This document shows positions 25,340 through 37,260 of a DNA stretch of 64,000 bases, one piece after another. Every line of letters starts with the position of its first letter. Within the stretch, counting starts at the first letter, position 1. The translations under genes were made by a program, and so were the position numbers. The stretch comes from Chaunax sp. Z400 (Eukaryota; Chordata; Actinopteri; Lophiiformes; Chaunacidae), in NCBI GenBank assembly GCA_037577475.1, contig CM075184.1, positions 30,835,094-30,899,093 of the forward strand, given 5' to 3'. The notes below the pieces were generated by a model. It was not told the origin of the DNA. It searched no databases and worked only from the letters and a program-made list of their open reading frames with translations.

Positions 25340-25904
25340 ACTGTGTTTGCATGTTGGAGGGAGTGCTGACACCCTCTGTGCCATGGCCCTAGGCCGTCAC
25401 ACATCCACACAATGGAAAGGGCAGCTCCCAGCAACGCTGGGTTCCCCCTCAGCCCTGCGGCTAGACATGACATTACCTTGGGCAGCGCCTCCCCACAACT
25501 TCTCCTTTATACATCTCAAACTGCAAAAATCACAGAGGGACCAGTTCACTACACACACACACCGACATAATTTATCTTTGACAGTAGCTGATGAAAGGTT
25601 AACTTTTGTTGGACTCAGGAGACCTTAACCAATACATGGATGGGCAGATGGAAGGAAGAAAAGGATATCTTTCTCCTTTATGCCCCTATATATTATATAT
25701 AGGGGCGTAAGGAAAAATGTATATATTTAATGCACTTGCTGCAATACAAAATCTAATGGAAAATGCAAGAGAGAATAAAGTACTAAAAAAAGGTACCACT
25801 GGGCACAGGTACTGAATTCCGGGTGTCAGTCCCAAAAGACCATCAGTGCTACTACCCAAAAAACCCTATTTTTATTTGTTTTCTGTTTGTATTGTCTTCT
25901 TCAG

Positions 25905-26027
25905 ATGCAACAGCAGGAACTGGCCCAGATGAGGCAGCGAGATGCCAACCTTACAGCACTAGCCGCCATTGGACCCCGCAAAAAACGTAAAGTGGATTCA
26001 CCAGGGGCCACTCCATCAGGGACAGAG
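25905..26027 (+). CDS. taf4: taf4 exon with nuclear localisation motif
   Basis: This 123-nt, phase 0-0 exon encodes 41 residues, starting MQQQELAQMRQRDANLTALA and containing AAIGPRKKRKVDSPG. The block QQQELAQMRQRDANLTALAAIGPRKK is a hallmark of the TAF4 family. PRKKRKV is nearly the classical SV40-type monopartite nuclear localisation signal and probably drives nuclear import. The remainder (SPGATPSGTE) is a flexible spacer. The acceptor is TCTTCTTCAG|ATG and the donor is GAG|GTATGA, weaker than the others because position +5 is not G. The initial ATG is internal to the protein, not a start codon. Skipping this exon would remove the nuclear motif in frame. Confidence 0.95.
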
Positions 26028-29000
26028 GTATGAACTAAACTCACCCAATGACTCTACTTCACTTTTTTTTTGTCCATATCTAGTTGCCAGTGTCGTCTTG
26101 AGATGATGCACTTAACAACACTATCACTGTTAACTTTTGCAGAAATATTTCTGACATAAAGGAGGGAACTTATTATTTATATCAGCTGCATTTTATACTG
26201 TAGAGGTTTTTAAAGACTGAGGTAATAGCAAAAAGCCAAATCATCTGCCATACCCCCCCCCCAACTCTGTCATAAATTAAATATCTTTGACTTTAATGCA
26301 TACTGACGACAGCAGTATGTGTCCAGATTTCGATTTCAGTAGCTCCCATCGATCCTTCTGCTCTCCAGTATTTACCAGTTGTTTTTTTTACCAGTTTACG
26401 CCTTTTCCTCGCACTATCTGTTATTTTATGCACAAACACATGCCAACCAGCCAGAGTGCAGAAAGAGGAAGTCAACCTGTCCTGACCCGGATATGATATA
26501 ACGATCTGGGATCGGATGGTTAAAAAATATAAGTCATAAATAAATAAAATTACTTTTTAAACCTGGGTTACATGTTCTCCACATTCTCACAGATTTCAAA
26601 CTTTCGCCTTGTGCGTGGGGCCTTGCCTGGCGTGGAAACCTGTGGAAGCCCTTGGGGAAAACATAGGTCACGCGTGATGTCACCGAATTTTCAAAATGGC
26701 CCTTTGTTTACTTTATATTTTTCGCCCTTCACTGGCTTAAAATTGGAATTGTTCTCTGTATTCTGCTGTGCTAAAAATATGACAGTTATATCAGGCTGTA
26801 GAATAGCATTCGTCCCACTGAATAAAAATATCCTGGTTACTTTCAAAATTCTTCACACGCCTTGAGCAGGAAAATACTGAGTGGGAGTATACCTTTAATG
26901 AATGTTACACACGGGACAACAGAGTCGGCGTGCCTTTGGCAGAGGACTAATTTTCCTATATAAAGTTAACTTTCATTTAAATGTAAATAATCTCAGGTAG
27001 ACGTTGACATTACCTCGTCTTCATGTTTTGAGCCTCCATCCAAAATGATTCTGTTCATCCCATGTGACCGATGGAGGCTTTGCAGCCATTTCCCACTATT
27101 GGAGCCAAATTCTGCTGATAGCAATAGTCTATAAAACATTGTATCGGGCCCAAACCGATTAATCTGTCAACATTTGGTATAATATATAGGAACAATATTC
27201 CACCATTCCTTTTAGACATCTGAGAAGAGCAGAATTCAATCCAGTTGTAATGATAAGGAAGTGAGGATCTTTTATCACCCGACTGATGATACTATAAAAA
27301 TAAACATGACAACCTGCCTACTGGCCTTTCTAAGAATAAAAGATCATTATTTCTCAGTTTTCTCTTAGAGTGTATGTTTGGTGTAGACAGCTTTTGATGG
27401 AAATATTCATGGTCATAACTGTGTTCATAAGTTAATAATAAAGCAGTTCCAATTCCAGCAGCTGGTCAGATAGTTTGAAAGAAGTTTTTGTTTTAATGCA
27501 GAACATTTCCCTGAATCTAATTACCATGCTGTATTTTTATACACTTCAGGTTGTAAATCAGTCATTTTTCACAGAATACTCCAAACTGTCTGTAGTCAAG
27601 TTTTGTAGTAGCCAGAAATTCATCCCTTAGTGGTTGTAAAAGTTTTCTGATGTTATTATATTATACGTGACATTTGTGACATTGCTTCTAGGACAATTAA
27701 ACAATAAGAACAGTAGGATCTGGTATTGTAGTCAGAGATGCTCCCAGTGAACAAACAGTCCTCGTTTTGTTCAGTTGTTCCCCTATTATCCCTGATAAAT
27801 TAGCATATTTAATCGTGTCAACTCTTTTTAACAGCTCTAGTGTGTTTCATTTATTTGTTTTATATTTATTGTCATGAAGTCGTATATGTCAGTTTTCAAC
27901 AGCACAGCTCATCACAACATATTTTTCTGATGCAGAAACAAGATTAGTGCCTCCGTGCAACCAACCAATGTTACACTACTTATTTCCTCCAGAAAGAAAA
28001 TTGTTAATTTCTATAATTATCCCCTGCAACCAATGAAGTGAGGAGGGGGGTACAGGAATACGTTCTGTCCATGCCATCTGTTCTTCTGTCCATCACACTT
28101 TGTGACATAAACTTAAAAACTAACCAAACTTAAATTAAACCAAACTTAAAAACTGTAGAATATTTTTACGAAGTGGTGCCTTTTGCTATTTAGGGACTTT
28201 CATCATTTGTATTTTTGATATTTGGGGAATTTTAAGCATTTCATTTTTGTTTTATTTTGAAAATTGAACTTTTTCAGACACACAGTATAATTACAAGGAT
28301 GGCAATTAACACCACACCACAACAAGTTACTTTCTGCAAGAGGGCCCAGGCACATGGGATCATAGCTGTGTATCCCTTAGTCAAAATAAGCTTTTGTCTT
28401 TTCACCCGTGGTGGAGCATCATGTATTGGAGTATTTCATGCTTCTGTAACCCATTTAGTCTCTGCTGATAGAATAACACATGTCATGTAGTGGAAACTGT
28501 GATCACATTACTGTTCACTCTTGGGACTCCCTTTGTACCAACAGGCTTCTATTTAAATCCCTTTTCAAGTTCATTTAAATTCCTTCCTAAAAATCTTCTT
28601 TGGACATCCAATCTTTTCATAGTACAGTGAAAACCAGGCTTAATACTTTAAGGGGTGAATTTGTATTTTAATATAATTTAATAGCTTTAATTGTTCAGTT
28701 ATGTAATGTACTGTATATGAAAAGATGTAAAGATGTCAAAATGCATTAGAAGACATAAAAGTAATGATTGAATATACGAATAAAACTCTCTGAGGGAGTA
28801 TGATACCAACTTCTCCAACAGTTTTCTCTTTGTCAGACTCTCCAGGGGTCATGTAGAAAACACTGATAGTTCGACATATTATTTGCTCTAATTTTTACTG
28901 AGGTGAACAGAATGTGAGAGGATAAAAATGCCGATAATATTTCTGTGCCATTTTGCTGTACTTCAATAACAATGGTAAATATAATCAATAACAAGGTATT

Positions 29001-32000
29001 AGTTTATTGACTGAGTCTGTGTCAGTTCTTCTTGTTGTATTTTGCACTTACTAATTATAAGTTATACCAATAGTTTATTGGGATTCTAGGATTTCAGTTA
29101 ATTTATAAGTACATTTAAGAGAAACATTTACTTACAATGGTGCCATGGACAACACAATAAAGACACAATACCGCAAATTAAGATATGATTAACAAATCAT
29201 TAAAATCAGAATCTGAAGAATAGAACAGGAAAAAGAATAACAGGGAAAGAATAATATACCATTTCAAAGCATCTAAATAAAAATATGGAAATATTCATGT
29301 TAGATATTATCATATAACCAAATAGAGATTGAAACCAATGGAAAAAATGGCATGAAAAAGCTGCACTTGGAATTATAATTTATAATATAATATTATATAA
29401 TAATAATAAGATGCCACAGTGAGTGATGCGTGACGATCACATGGGCTGCAGGTCAGTGGGTTACTATCATCCTGCATTAGAATAATTTATTGTGTGGGTG
29501 ACCAAGTGTACTCACTGAGAGCATGACAAGTTAGAGGAGATGAACTCTTGCCTCCACTTCATTCCATATTTATGTGTTCATAGCTCATACGTTTTTCCTG
29601 AATGTCCACAGATCGACAGATTGAGTAAGCATTCAGCTCTAGCTTGGCATCCTCATCCCCACTGAATCGAGCTGATTGTGTGTATCCACACACTAATGAT
29701 TAATTGTTGCATGATGAGGGAGATGTGAAGTGCACTGGTGAGTTGGCAACTCAGTGTGTGCACCCTTTGAACCATTGTTCTCATGTTTATTCATCTACAT
29801 AGTGGATGAAGATGAACAAATTTCAGACTGGAGTCACGAGCCAATACCTTTCCGGAGGCAACAGAGAGTGGAGTGGGTTAGATTTGTAGACAGGATGCTT
29901 TGTTTGTCTTCTTCGCCCCATGGTTTTAGTTTTGAGAGCCATTATATTCTTATTGCCAGACGTCCTTGTCACGCTTAACCTGTTCAGCATCAACCATGTG
30001 TCTAATAACCCGCTCTCCACAATTTAAGTTGGCGAACATGACCTAGATGGTAGGAAATATCTGTGTATGTAACAGGGAGAAGGCGACATACTCCCATGTG
30101 ACTCGCCTCGTCTGTTCTTAATTAAGCTGAACAGTGTTATTATAGAGGACTGTCTCCTGTTTGAGGTTCCATAAGCAATGACTTGAGTATCATATTTCTG
30201 CACAACAGGGTCATACATGAAGTCATGCACAGTTGCGGTACCACGGGAACATTTTCCCTTAGGCAGCAGGGGAAACATTTGAATTCCACATATTCATCTG
30301 TAAATATGATGCATCTGAAATAAGCCTGAATTTTGAATGGGAATTGGTCATTTTAATAACCTGCTTATCGAGTTGCATCTTCACATCCTTCGCATAGCAG
30401 AAATAAGCTGCAGAGGAGGATAGTAATGCACCCGCTAAAACAGCATAAATAACAAAATAAAAGCATTACTTCTGGTCCTTGAGTGCAGTGCCAACCTCTT
30501 TCAGAATGTTCTACCCTGATGGGTATTAGCCCGCGACCTTCTGCTGCATTAAAAAAAAAGAAAAAAAAGCTGCTTTCTCAAACTGCTCTCCCAAATGCAG
30601 TTACACAACATAAACATGAATATACATCATGCTGGAGTTGTTTCTATTTTATCCCTTTTTTTAATGTCCTGTTCATGTTTAATTAGAGGGGCATAATGAA
30701 GTGAAGGCACAGTGTGCCTTTCCTCTGGAGTGATTGCAGAGGGGGCGGAGGAGAAATCTTAACTTATTTTCACTTCGTTTTCACCTCCTCACATTTCTTC
30801 ATTTCACATGGGCTGGAAGCGCCTGCAGCGTTCTCTTTTCCTTCTCCAGAGCAAAGTGAATGTGACTTTTCTAAGGGGGTCACAGGATGCCTGGAGGCCT
30901 GTGGGTGTTACTGGACTGTTGCCTGCTCTCAGCTTCACTGAGGGGCTTGTCATAGATTTCATCTCCACAGAAATGAGCCGGGGGGCGCTGGCCAGGAGCA
31001 CAAGCAGCCAACGTTATGAAGGGTCCATGCTGATTATTTCCCTCTGACATCGCATCCTGAGCTTTCCGCATTAATCCCAGACAAAGGCAGCCCTTCAGTG
31101 CTGTGCCAGAGCTCAAATAAGGATCCAGATAATGCCCTTGTTGAGATCCTGCCCTGTTCACCGAGAGGCAGAGCTCCTGTTGAAATCCTCCTCTTTAATA
31201 TTCCTTCCCTCCTGCTTGTTCTTTTCCTCATCAGACCACCTTTTCACCGTATTCGGACTGTGACGGAATTCAGGTGACACAATTTTGCTCCATTGCCCCC
31301 CAACTTCCCCCCCACACCCCCTATTCACCCACCTTTAATTTGATGGAGGCTCGGCTGGGCTTGGAACTGAGCCTGGATGTGGATGGCCATGGGCTGTGAA
31401 ACTGATAGTTACTCAAGGCTGGAGAGTATGTCTCCAGCCTGATCTAGTCTCCAGGAGGGAACAAAGGGGGCCTTACAGGCCTCTGCAGACCGTGGATTAG
31501 TTCCAAGGAGCCAATGGCAGAGGCTGCTGGCTAGCTGGAGGAAGGCCTGCTGTGGCCCCCGTGGTGGGTCACTGCACAGGCAGGAGCCGCACACCAAACA
31601 CCCCTCCAGCACAACCGTCCCCATCCTACAAACGTAACCCTTCAATCAGCATGCAGTTTTTTGAAGTTCAACACCAAAGTCAAGGGTGAGCTGCCTTGAA
31701 GAAGGTGGAGGGATTAAGTGCAAGTGACAAAGGGCAGCTGAAAAGGTGATGGAAATGCAGCAAAGGCTTAAATGCCCTCTAAACTTTAGCTGGAGGACGT
31801 GGACCCTTATACTGTAATTCCCGATTAAAACAAGCTTTTGGAAAAAGGATATCTTTATTCCTAGGATTCATTTCTTACCAAAAACTCATACACCTCTATA
31901 CGAAATGTACAAATGATTAAACATGCATCACTGCAAGAAGCTGACATTCAGTATTGGGGATAAAGGACAGTCTGTCAAGTAGGGCTTTATTCACAATGAT

Positions 32001-33406
32001 TATTCCATCACACCCTCTATATTCTGTCCTTTCACACGTTTCACATTATTTGAACCACCTCACTGTTTCATTTCCCCCCCCCCATTGATTTCCGTGTGCT
32101 ATGCCTCCCTCTCTTCCCATTCGGTGGATCCTGACTAAACTGCGTAGCTTCTTTGTTATGCTGGCTCATATAAGATGGAGACTCCTCGGTGCTCTTTAAC
32201 GATAGCATGAAAGTTTCTGCTGTGTAAAATGTACCTCAACAATGTCCTGCAGTGATAAACATGCTCAGAGCTTTGAAACATCCTTGACACATTTTCAGGC
32301 TCTTAGCTATCATCCTGCCACTGAGGCCGTTTATCACATCAAAGGGAAAGCTTTGTTTGTTGACGTAAAAAGGCGACAATAGCGGCTAAATTGCCTCGGT
32401 TTGTACAGCCACACTGCCTTTCCCATATCTGTCTCGACCAGGTGCAATGCAAGGGACAAAGGTAGGTGAGCGATTTAATAGTGAGCACAGTCTATTTTTC
32501 CATTTGAATTCATTTCACCTTCTTTCTTTGAGGCTGTAGATCAGAAAGAAGGAGTGAGGCAATAGAGTGAGAGGCATGGGGAGAGAGGGGGAAAAGCACA
32601 AGGAAAACTGATGCCCTTTCCTCCAGCTAAATTAACAGGAATCACGTGGAAAACAATCTGAGTCTCCAATGAAGGGGGGGGGGGGACCATTAAAATTAGC
32701 CCCAAGCTATGGACTGCACCCAATATCACTAAAGCTGCACTCACTACAGATGTGGAGGCTGGCTTACAGGCAAACTATGCTCTGTTCTATAGCTACAATT
32801 AAAATCAACCTCGCTGCCAAAAAATAGGAGGGGGAAAGAGGGGGTAGAAAGGCAGACATGGAACATCAAAGACAGATTGAAATGTGTAGTCAGTAATAAG
32901 AGTGGTCTCCAAGCCCCGAGGTTCTCCACGGTCCCCTTGTTAATGAGAAATTTTGACCTCTGGTTTGTAAGTTAAACTTGTAATCTCGGTTAATGAAGTA
33001 AATCAATCCCAACTCGGGAGTGCTCAGTGTCTCTCCCTTTGCCTTCTCCCCGCCAACCTCCCCTCTGTCCTTCTCTCTTGTGCTTTCTTCTTCTCTTTCT
33101 CCTTCTCCTCCTCCTGCGTCGCTCCAAGTGTGCCGCTTGGGAGCAAAATGGCCAGGTCTTCAGCCAGACAAACAGGAAACTCGCAGAGCACGAGGGTTCC
33201 GGAGCTGTGGGAGTGGGGTAATGACTCAGAGGACTATAGGACCAACTAGGCTGTTTGGTTAAGAAGGAGAAGGGCCAACTAAATGCTAGTAGAAGGGACA
33301 GCGTGGTGGAAACCACTTGCTCCTCCTCCCTCCTTCACGGCTCACAGTCTGTTGGGGATAGCATTTGGTTTTCCTGTGTTTCCCCCCCCATGTCCAAACC
33401 AAACGC

Positions 33407-33433
33407 TTAGTTAGTTAGTTAGTTAGTTAGTTA
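33407..33433 (+). repeat. (TTAG)n microsatellite
   Basis: Nearly seven TTAG tetranucleotide units. Confidence 0.95.
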
Positions 33434-34199
33434 CATTTGTTTATTTATGCACTTACAGTAATGCAGTGTGGGATCTGATGTATAATCCAATGAATTTAGC
33501 ATGACTTATATCAGGCTATAATGAAGCATATGGATTCCCATGTGGGCTCTCCTTCTCCACATGCAACATAAATATGATTAAAGAGGGCACAGAGAGGCTG
33601 ATATTGGTTTCATAATGTCAAGAAGATTGTAATATTAGTTTGACTCTACATCTCAAGGCAATTCTGTACTTCCAGTGAGGACACAAAAGAAACAGAGTTG
33701 AGTCTTCAGAATGGTTACAGGGGCTCCTTGGCTGGATGCCATGCATTCTTAGAACTTTAAAACAGTGCACTTTGCCAACTTTCCCTTCCCCTCCACAATG
33801 CAGAGCACAGTGGTTGCCACCAGTGGTTATTGCACTGTGGACTATGGGTTAAAGCATTTAAAATACAGCCATATCATTAGCATGAAAAGATGCATACGTA
33901 TATATGCATTTTTTTCTTCAGTTATATCGAAGCATTTATCCACTTCCCTATAGCTCTATAATGAAAACAAAATATGAAACACACTAGTGATACTACTAAT
34001 GTATAATACTAATGCTAATATCATCTGGAATACCTGAAAATGATTCAGTTGCAAATGTAGCAGAACATAAAAGTGACATTACATCTACATGGCACGCTAC
34101 ACACATTACATATAATATGTTAGATATGAAACATGTCATTTTGATGCTATTTACTGTACTGATGAAATACCACAATGTGTCAAGGACACAACACAGCTA

Positions 34200-34920
34200 C
34201 AGTGCACTGTGTAACACACACTGTGCGTTGAGCTAAATGCTAACATCAGCATGCTAACTTGGTCACAATGGTTCGATCCCCATACCCTGCAAGTCTACAA
34301 GTTGAAGTATCGTTGAGCAAGATACTGAAACCCAATTTGCTTCCCCGGGCAACGTAATGTAATGGCAGCCCACTGCTCCTCAGGGATGAGTCAAATGCTG
34401 AGAAAGAATTTCCCCCTGTGGGATTAATAAAGTATCTAAAAAAAAAGGTTCTCAGTCACTCCCTATACTGAAAAAAGAAATATTTGCTGATTACCACTAA
34501 ACACAGCTGAAGCTGATCGGTATGTCAGAAGTTTTACAGATGTTTTTTAAAGTGAAAAAAGGCCCAGTGGACTAATTACGGCTTTAACATCATTGTGTCT
34601 TCATCAAAAAGGTATTTGGTCATAAACTAAAGGATTTGGGTGCTGGGGGCTATACATGTGCATAAAAAATGTCATGGCAAACCATCCGATACTTGTTGAG
34701 ACATTTCACTCAAAACCAAAAATGTCAAGCCCCATTGGTGTTTGAGTAAAAGTCAGGACATCACTAAACTTTTTGGCCTTTATCCTCTAGGAATGATGAA
34801 TGTCTGCACCAAGTTTTGTGCCAATTTATCCGGTAGATGTTAGGATAGTTCAAGAATCAGTGAAAATTTAGACCTGCTGGGAATGGTACAGGAACAGGCA
34901 AAAACACCAAAGTCCTTCAA
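34200..34920 (+). repeat. dispersed teleost repeat (GCTAAC/CACAATG type), copy 2, interrupted by a SINE
   Basis: The left part (about 34200-34269) contains GCTAAATGCTAACATCAGCATGC. The right part (about 34485-34920) contains CACTAAACACAGCTGAAGCTGA, GTATTTGGTCATAAACTAAAG, GTTGAGACATTTCACTCAAAACC and GAATGATGAATGTCTGCACCAA, in the expected order. The SINE at 34270-34449 splits them, so the repeat is the older insertion. Confidence 0.55.
34270..34449 (+). mobile_element. tRNA-derived SINE, 5'-truncated
   Basis: It begins at GGTTCGATCCC, an RNA polymerase III B-box of a tRNA-like head. It continues through GTTGAGCAAGATACTGAAACC and GGCAGCCCACTGCTCC to the LINE-type tail TGTGGGATTAATAAAGTATCT and an A9 tract. 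This order (tRNA-like head, unrelated body, 3' tail shared with a partner LINE, poly-A) defines a teleost SINE. The A-box is missing, so it is truncated or joined to the older repeat at its left edge and cannot be pol III competent. Confidence 0.7.
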
Positions 34921-35057
34921 ATTCTAAATTCTAATATAATTCATAATACATTATACATTATAAAGTGACGGACAGAGGATTAAAGGTAGATACAACATAT
35001 ACCAATCAGACCATAAAATATCAACTTTATACTGATTCCATAAAGTTAGATTATGCT

Positions 35058-35325
35058 GTAATTATATAATAGTTTTTTTCTGTCTGACCAACCACTCAGA
35101 GCGTTTTACAACACAAGCCAGCATTCACCCATTCACACCCCAGTTCTTACAGTGGTAGCAGAGGCTACCATGCAGGGTGCCACCATTCACATGAACACCC
35201 ACACACACAGTCTAACAGCCATTGAGGGCAATTTGGGGTTCATCTTTCTCTAGGATTAAAGGCCAGGAATGGAACCATGGAGCTTCTCATGAGTGATGGC
35301 TTCTCTATCTTCTGAGCCAAATTAC
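35058..35325 (-). mobile_element. tRNA-derived SINE, minus orientation
   Basis: Read on the minus strand, the head contains TGGCTCAGAAG (A-box-like, near 35310-35322) and, about 40 bases on, GGTTCCATTCC (B-box-like, near 35267-35277). The body follows (CCCCAAATTGCCCTC, GGTAGCCTCTGCTACCAC, GTGAATGGGTGAATGC), then AACGCTCTGAGTGGTTGG and a degraded AT-rich tail. Both pol III boxes and a characteristic teleost SINE body are present. It lies antisense to taf4, and mutations in the boxes suggest it is old. Confidence 0.65.
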
Positions 35326-36193
35326 TTCCATGGTGTTTGTGACAGTAGATAGTAATTTCTTTTATTTTTTTGTATATTTATTTTTGTTTTTTCAGTGTTA
35401 TATTCAAAAGAAATGTACAAAAAACCCTCAACTAAACACAAAGAGCTGGCAGATATATAGGTATATAATTTAGCATGGTGCTCTATCTTAGCTAGAAAAT
35501 CAATCTGCATCTCTGCAATAAATCTCAAATTAGTCTCAAAGGGGAAAATAGAGAAATATTTGTATGCTTTTGACAGTGGAAATGTTTTCTTGTCAATAGC
35601 TAAAGGGGATGTATGATGTGTTATCTTTCAAACAGGGTATGGATCACATGTGGCTCTGACTTATAATTTAACCACACAAAAGATTTGACGAAAACTGATG
35701 AAAATTATCTGATTGTGTGAGCGCATCTCCCAAAAGTGATGTTTGTTGTATGGTCCACGGGGTCATCCTTGAATTAAGAGTGCAATGTGTATCTGCAACA
35801 GGGTGAGAAAAACAGGCTGAAAAGAAAAAATCCATTGTGATTATACATTCAAGAAATTATTTAAAATGCAGTTAAAGCAGCTGGGTTTTTTTTCTTTCTA
35901 AATTTCTAAACCTACCTAAAATGTATATATGTACATAAATGCACACATTAGTGTTAACACTATAAATTCCCTATTTAGATTAGAACATCCTACATATCCG
36001 TTTTCATGGCAAAGTAGCGACCCCCCTCATTTCTGCCTTTAAAACTTTGCCCTTAAATAATGGTTAAATATACAGTTTTGACAACAAAGTTGAGCCCCAG
36101 GCTCTTAAAAGATACCCATCTTAAAGAAATTAATTACCTCCCTTGTTAATCTTGATATAATTAAATTTCTGAAGAATGGATTTTGCTGCCTTA

Positions 36194-36208
36194 CCCCCCC
36201 CCCCCCCC
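36194..36208 (+). repeat. poly-C tract
   Basis: Fifteen consecutive C residues; the complementary strand is a G-run. Confidence 0.9.
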
Positions 36209-37260
36209 TCTACGCCTCGTTGTTATGGAGGCGAGCAGATAATGGCTTGGTCTCTAGCTAGCCTCCTAGCCAGGGACATGGGGACAGCGTAACATTCTGG
36301 GCCTCATGCTGTGCTAAACCACACTGTGCAAACCCACTCCACCCATCCTACGCCTTCACCACTCAGGGATAGACATGCAGAGAAAGTGCCTCAATCACAG
36401 GATTGCCATTCTACGCCTGCTTGTGTTTCCTCCATCCTGGAGGAGATGGAATCTGGGCCTCCAACTTCTAAATCTTAACATGTGGTTATGTTTTTGAATG
36501 ACTTGAGAGTTTTAGAGTGTGAGCGCCGCTAATGAAGTTGTCAACATGTGAAACTGTGAAACTCAATCGTGGCGGAGCCCTGGAGAGCCAAGAGACTTCC
36601 TTCTGTTATGGCTCACTTAAGGAACTCCTGTGTCTTTGTGTGACTTTATAGAACCTCCTGCATTGCTGTTAGATTTTAACCCTGATTGCTTTTTTGTGGA
36701 AGAGCACTGTGTCAGTACCAAGCAGCAGTGCATTTTCTCATCGCTATGTATTTAAATGTGTTTTTCTTCGACTCCCAAGTTTTATGTCGGCTTCATCGTT
36801 TGAATTGGACTGTTAAATACAGGTTAAATTCATATTTTGAATAGTGAATATAGTATATTGTTGTCTGGTTCAGCTGATGGTAAATCAATCTAGAGGTGAT
36901 CATTCACACCCCTACAAACTACCACTGTTTTTGACCTTCTACATTATTCTAATATAAGCTTTTTTATAAGCTGTTTACTGCAGGGCACAGATGCTCCTTT
37001 TTTCTTGTAGCCTCCCGCTAGGAGAGGCCCTGTTTGGGCTTCCAGTTATTTTTGAGTTACCCCTCATAACCTGGACCAACCACCAGCTACTTTATTCGAC
37101 AGAGATGGTTAAAGTAAATTGCTCGAATAATACAGTTCTTCGCTGCTCTACAGTCTAAGGACCATTCATTTCATCTTTTTGTGCAAAAATATAGTTGTGA
37201 TCCATTTTCCTCTGTTTTGTTTTTTAACGGAAAAACAGAACGTCTAAAATTGGCTTCACG

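Larger units (their letters stand above)
11646..25904 (+). other. taf4: taf4 intron, 14.3 kb
   Basis: The intron is bounded by donor GTAAGC and a strong acceptor (TTTGTATTGTCTTCTTCAG). It contains several microsatellites, a hAT-like MITE candidate (15243-15668), a tandem-containing teleost repeat (16196-16372), a possible terminal inverted repeat remnant (19762), two dispersed teleost repeats (20750-20910, 21374-21520), a dyad-rich block that looks like a candidate conserved element (24180-24480), and a 25-bp palindrome (25682-25706). No additional exon was recognised. Confidence 0.85.

Noticed and set aside
25134..25628. 164-codon + strand frame
   Set aside because: It is carried through a GT microsatellite, lies in intron upstream of a real taf4 exon, and has no recognisable domain.
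25905..25907. ATG at the start of the nuclear-motif exon as a start codon
   Set aside because: It directly follows a strong acceptor AG and matches the internal MQQQELAQ segment of TAF4 proteins, so it is an internal Met.
33000..33320. Arg/Lys-rich minus-strand frame (108 codons)
   Set aside because: It arises from a TTC/CTC-rich pyrimidine tract and has no other protein features.
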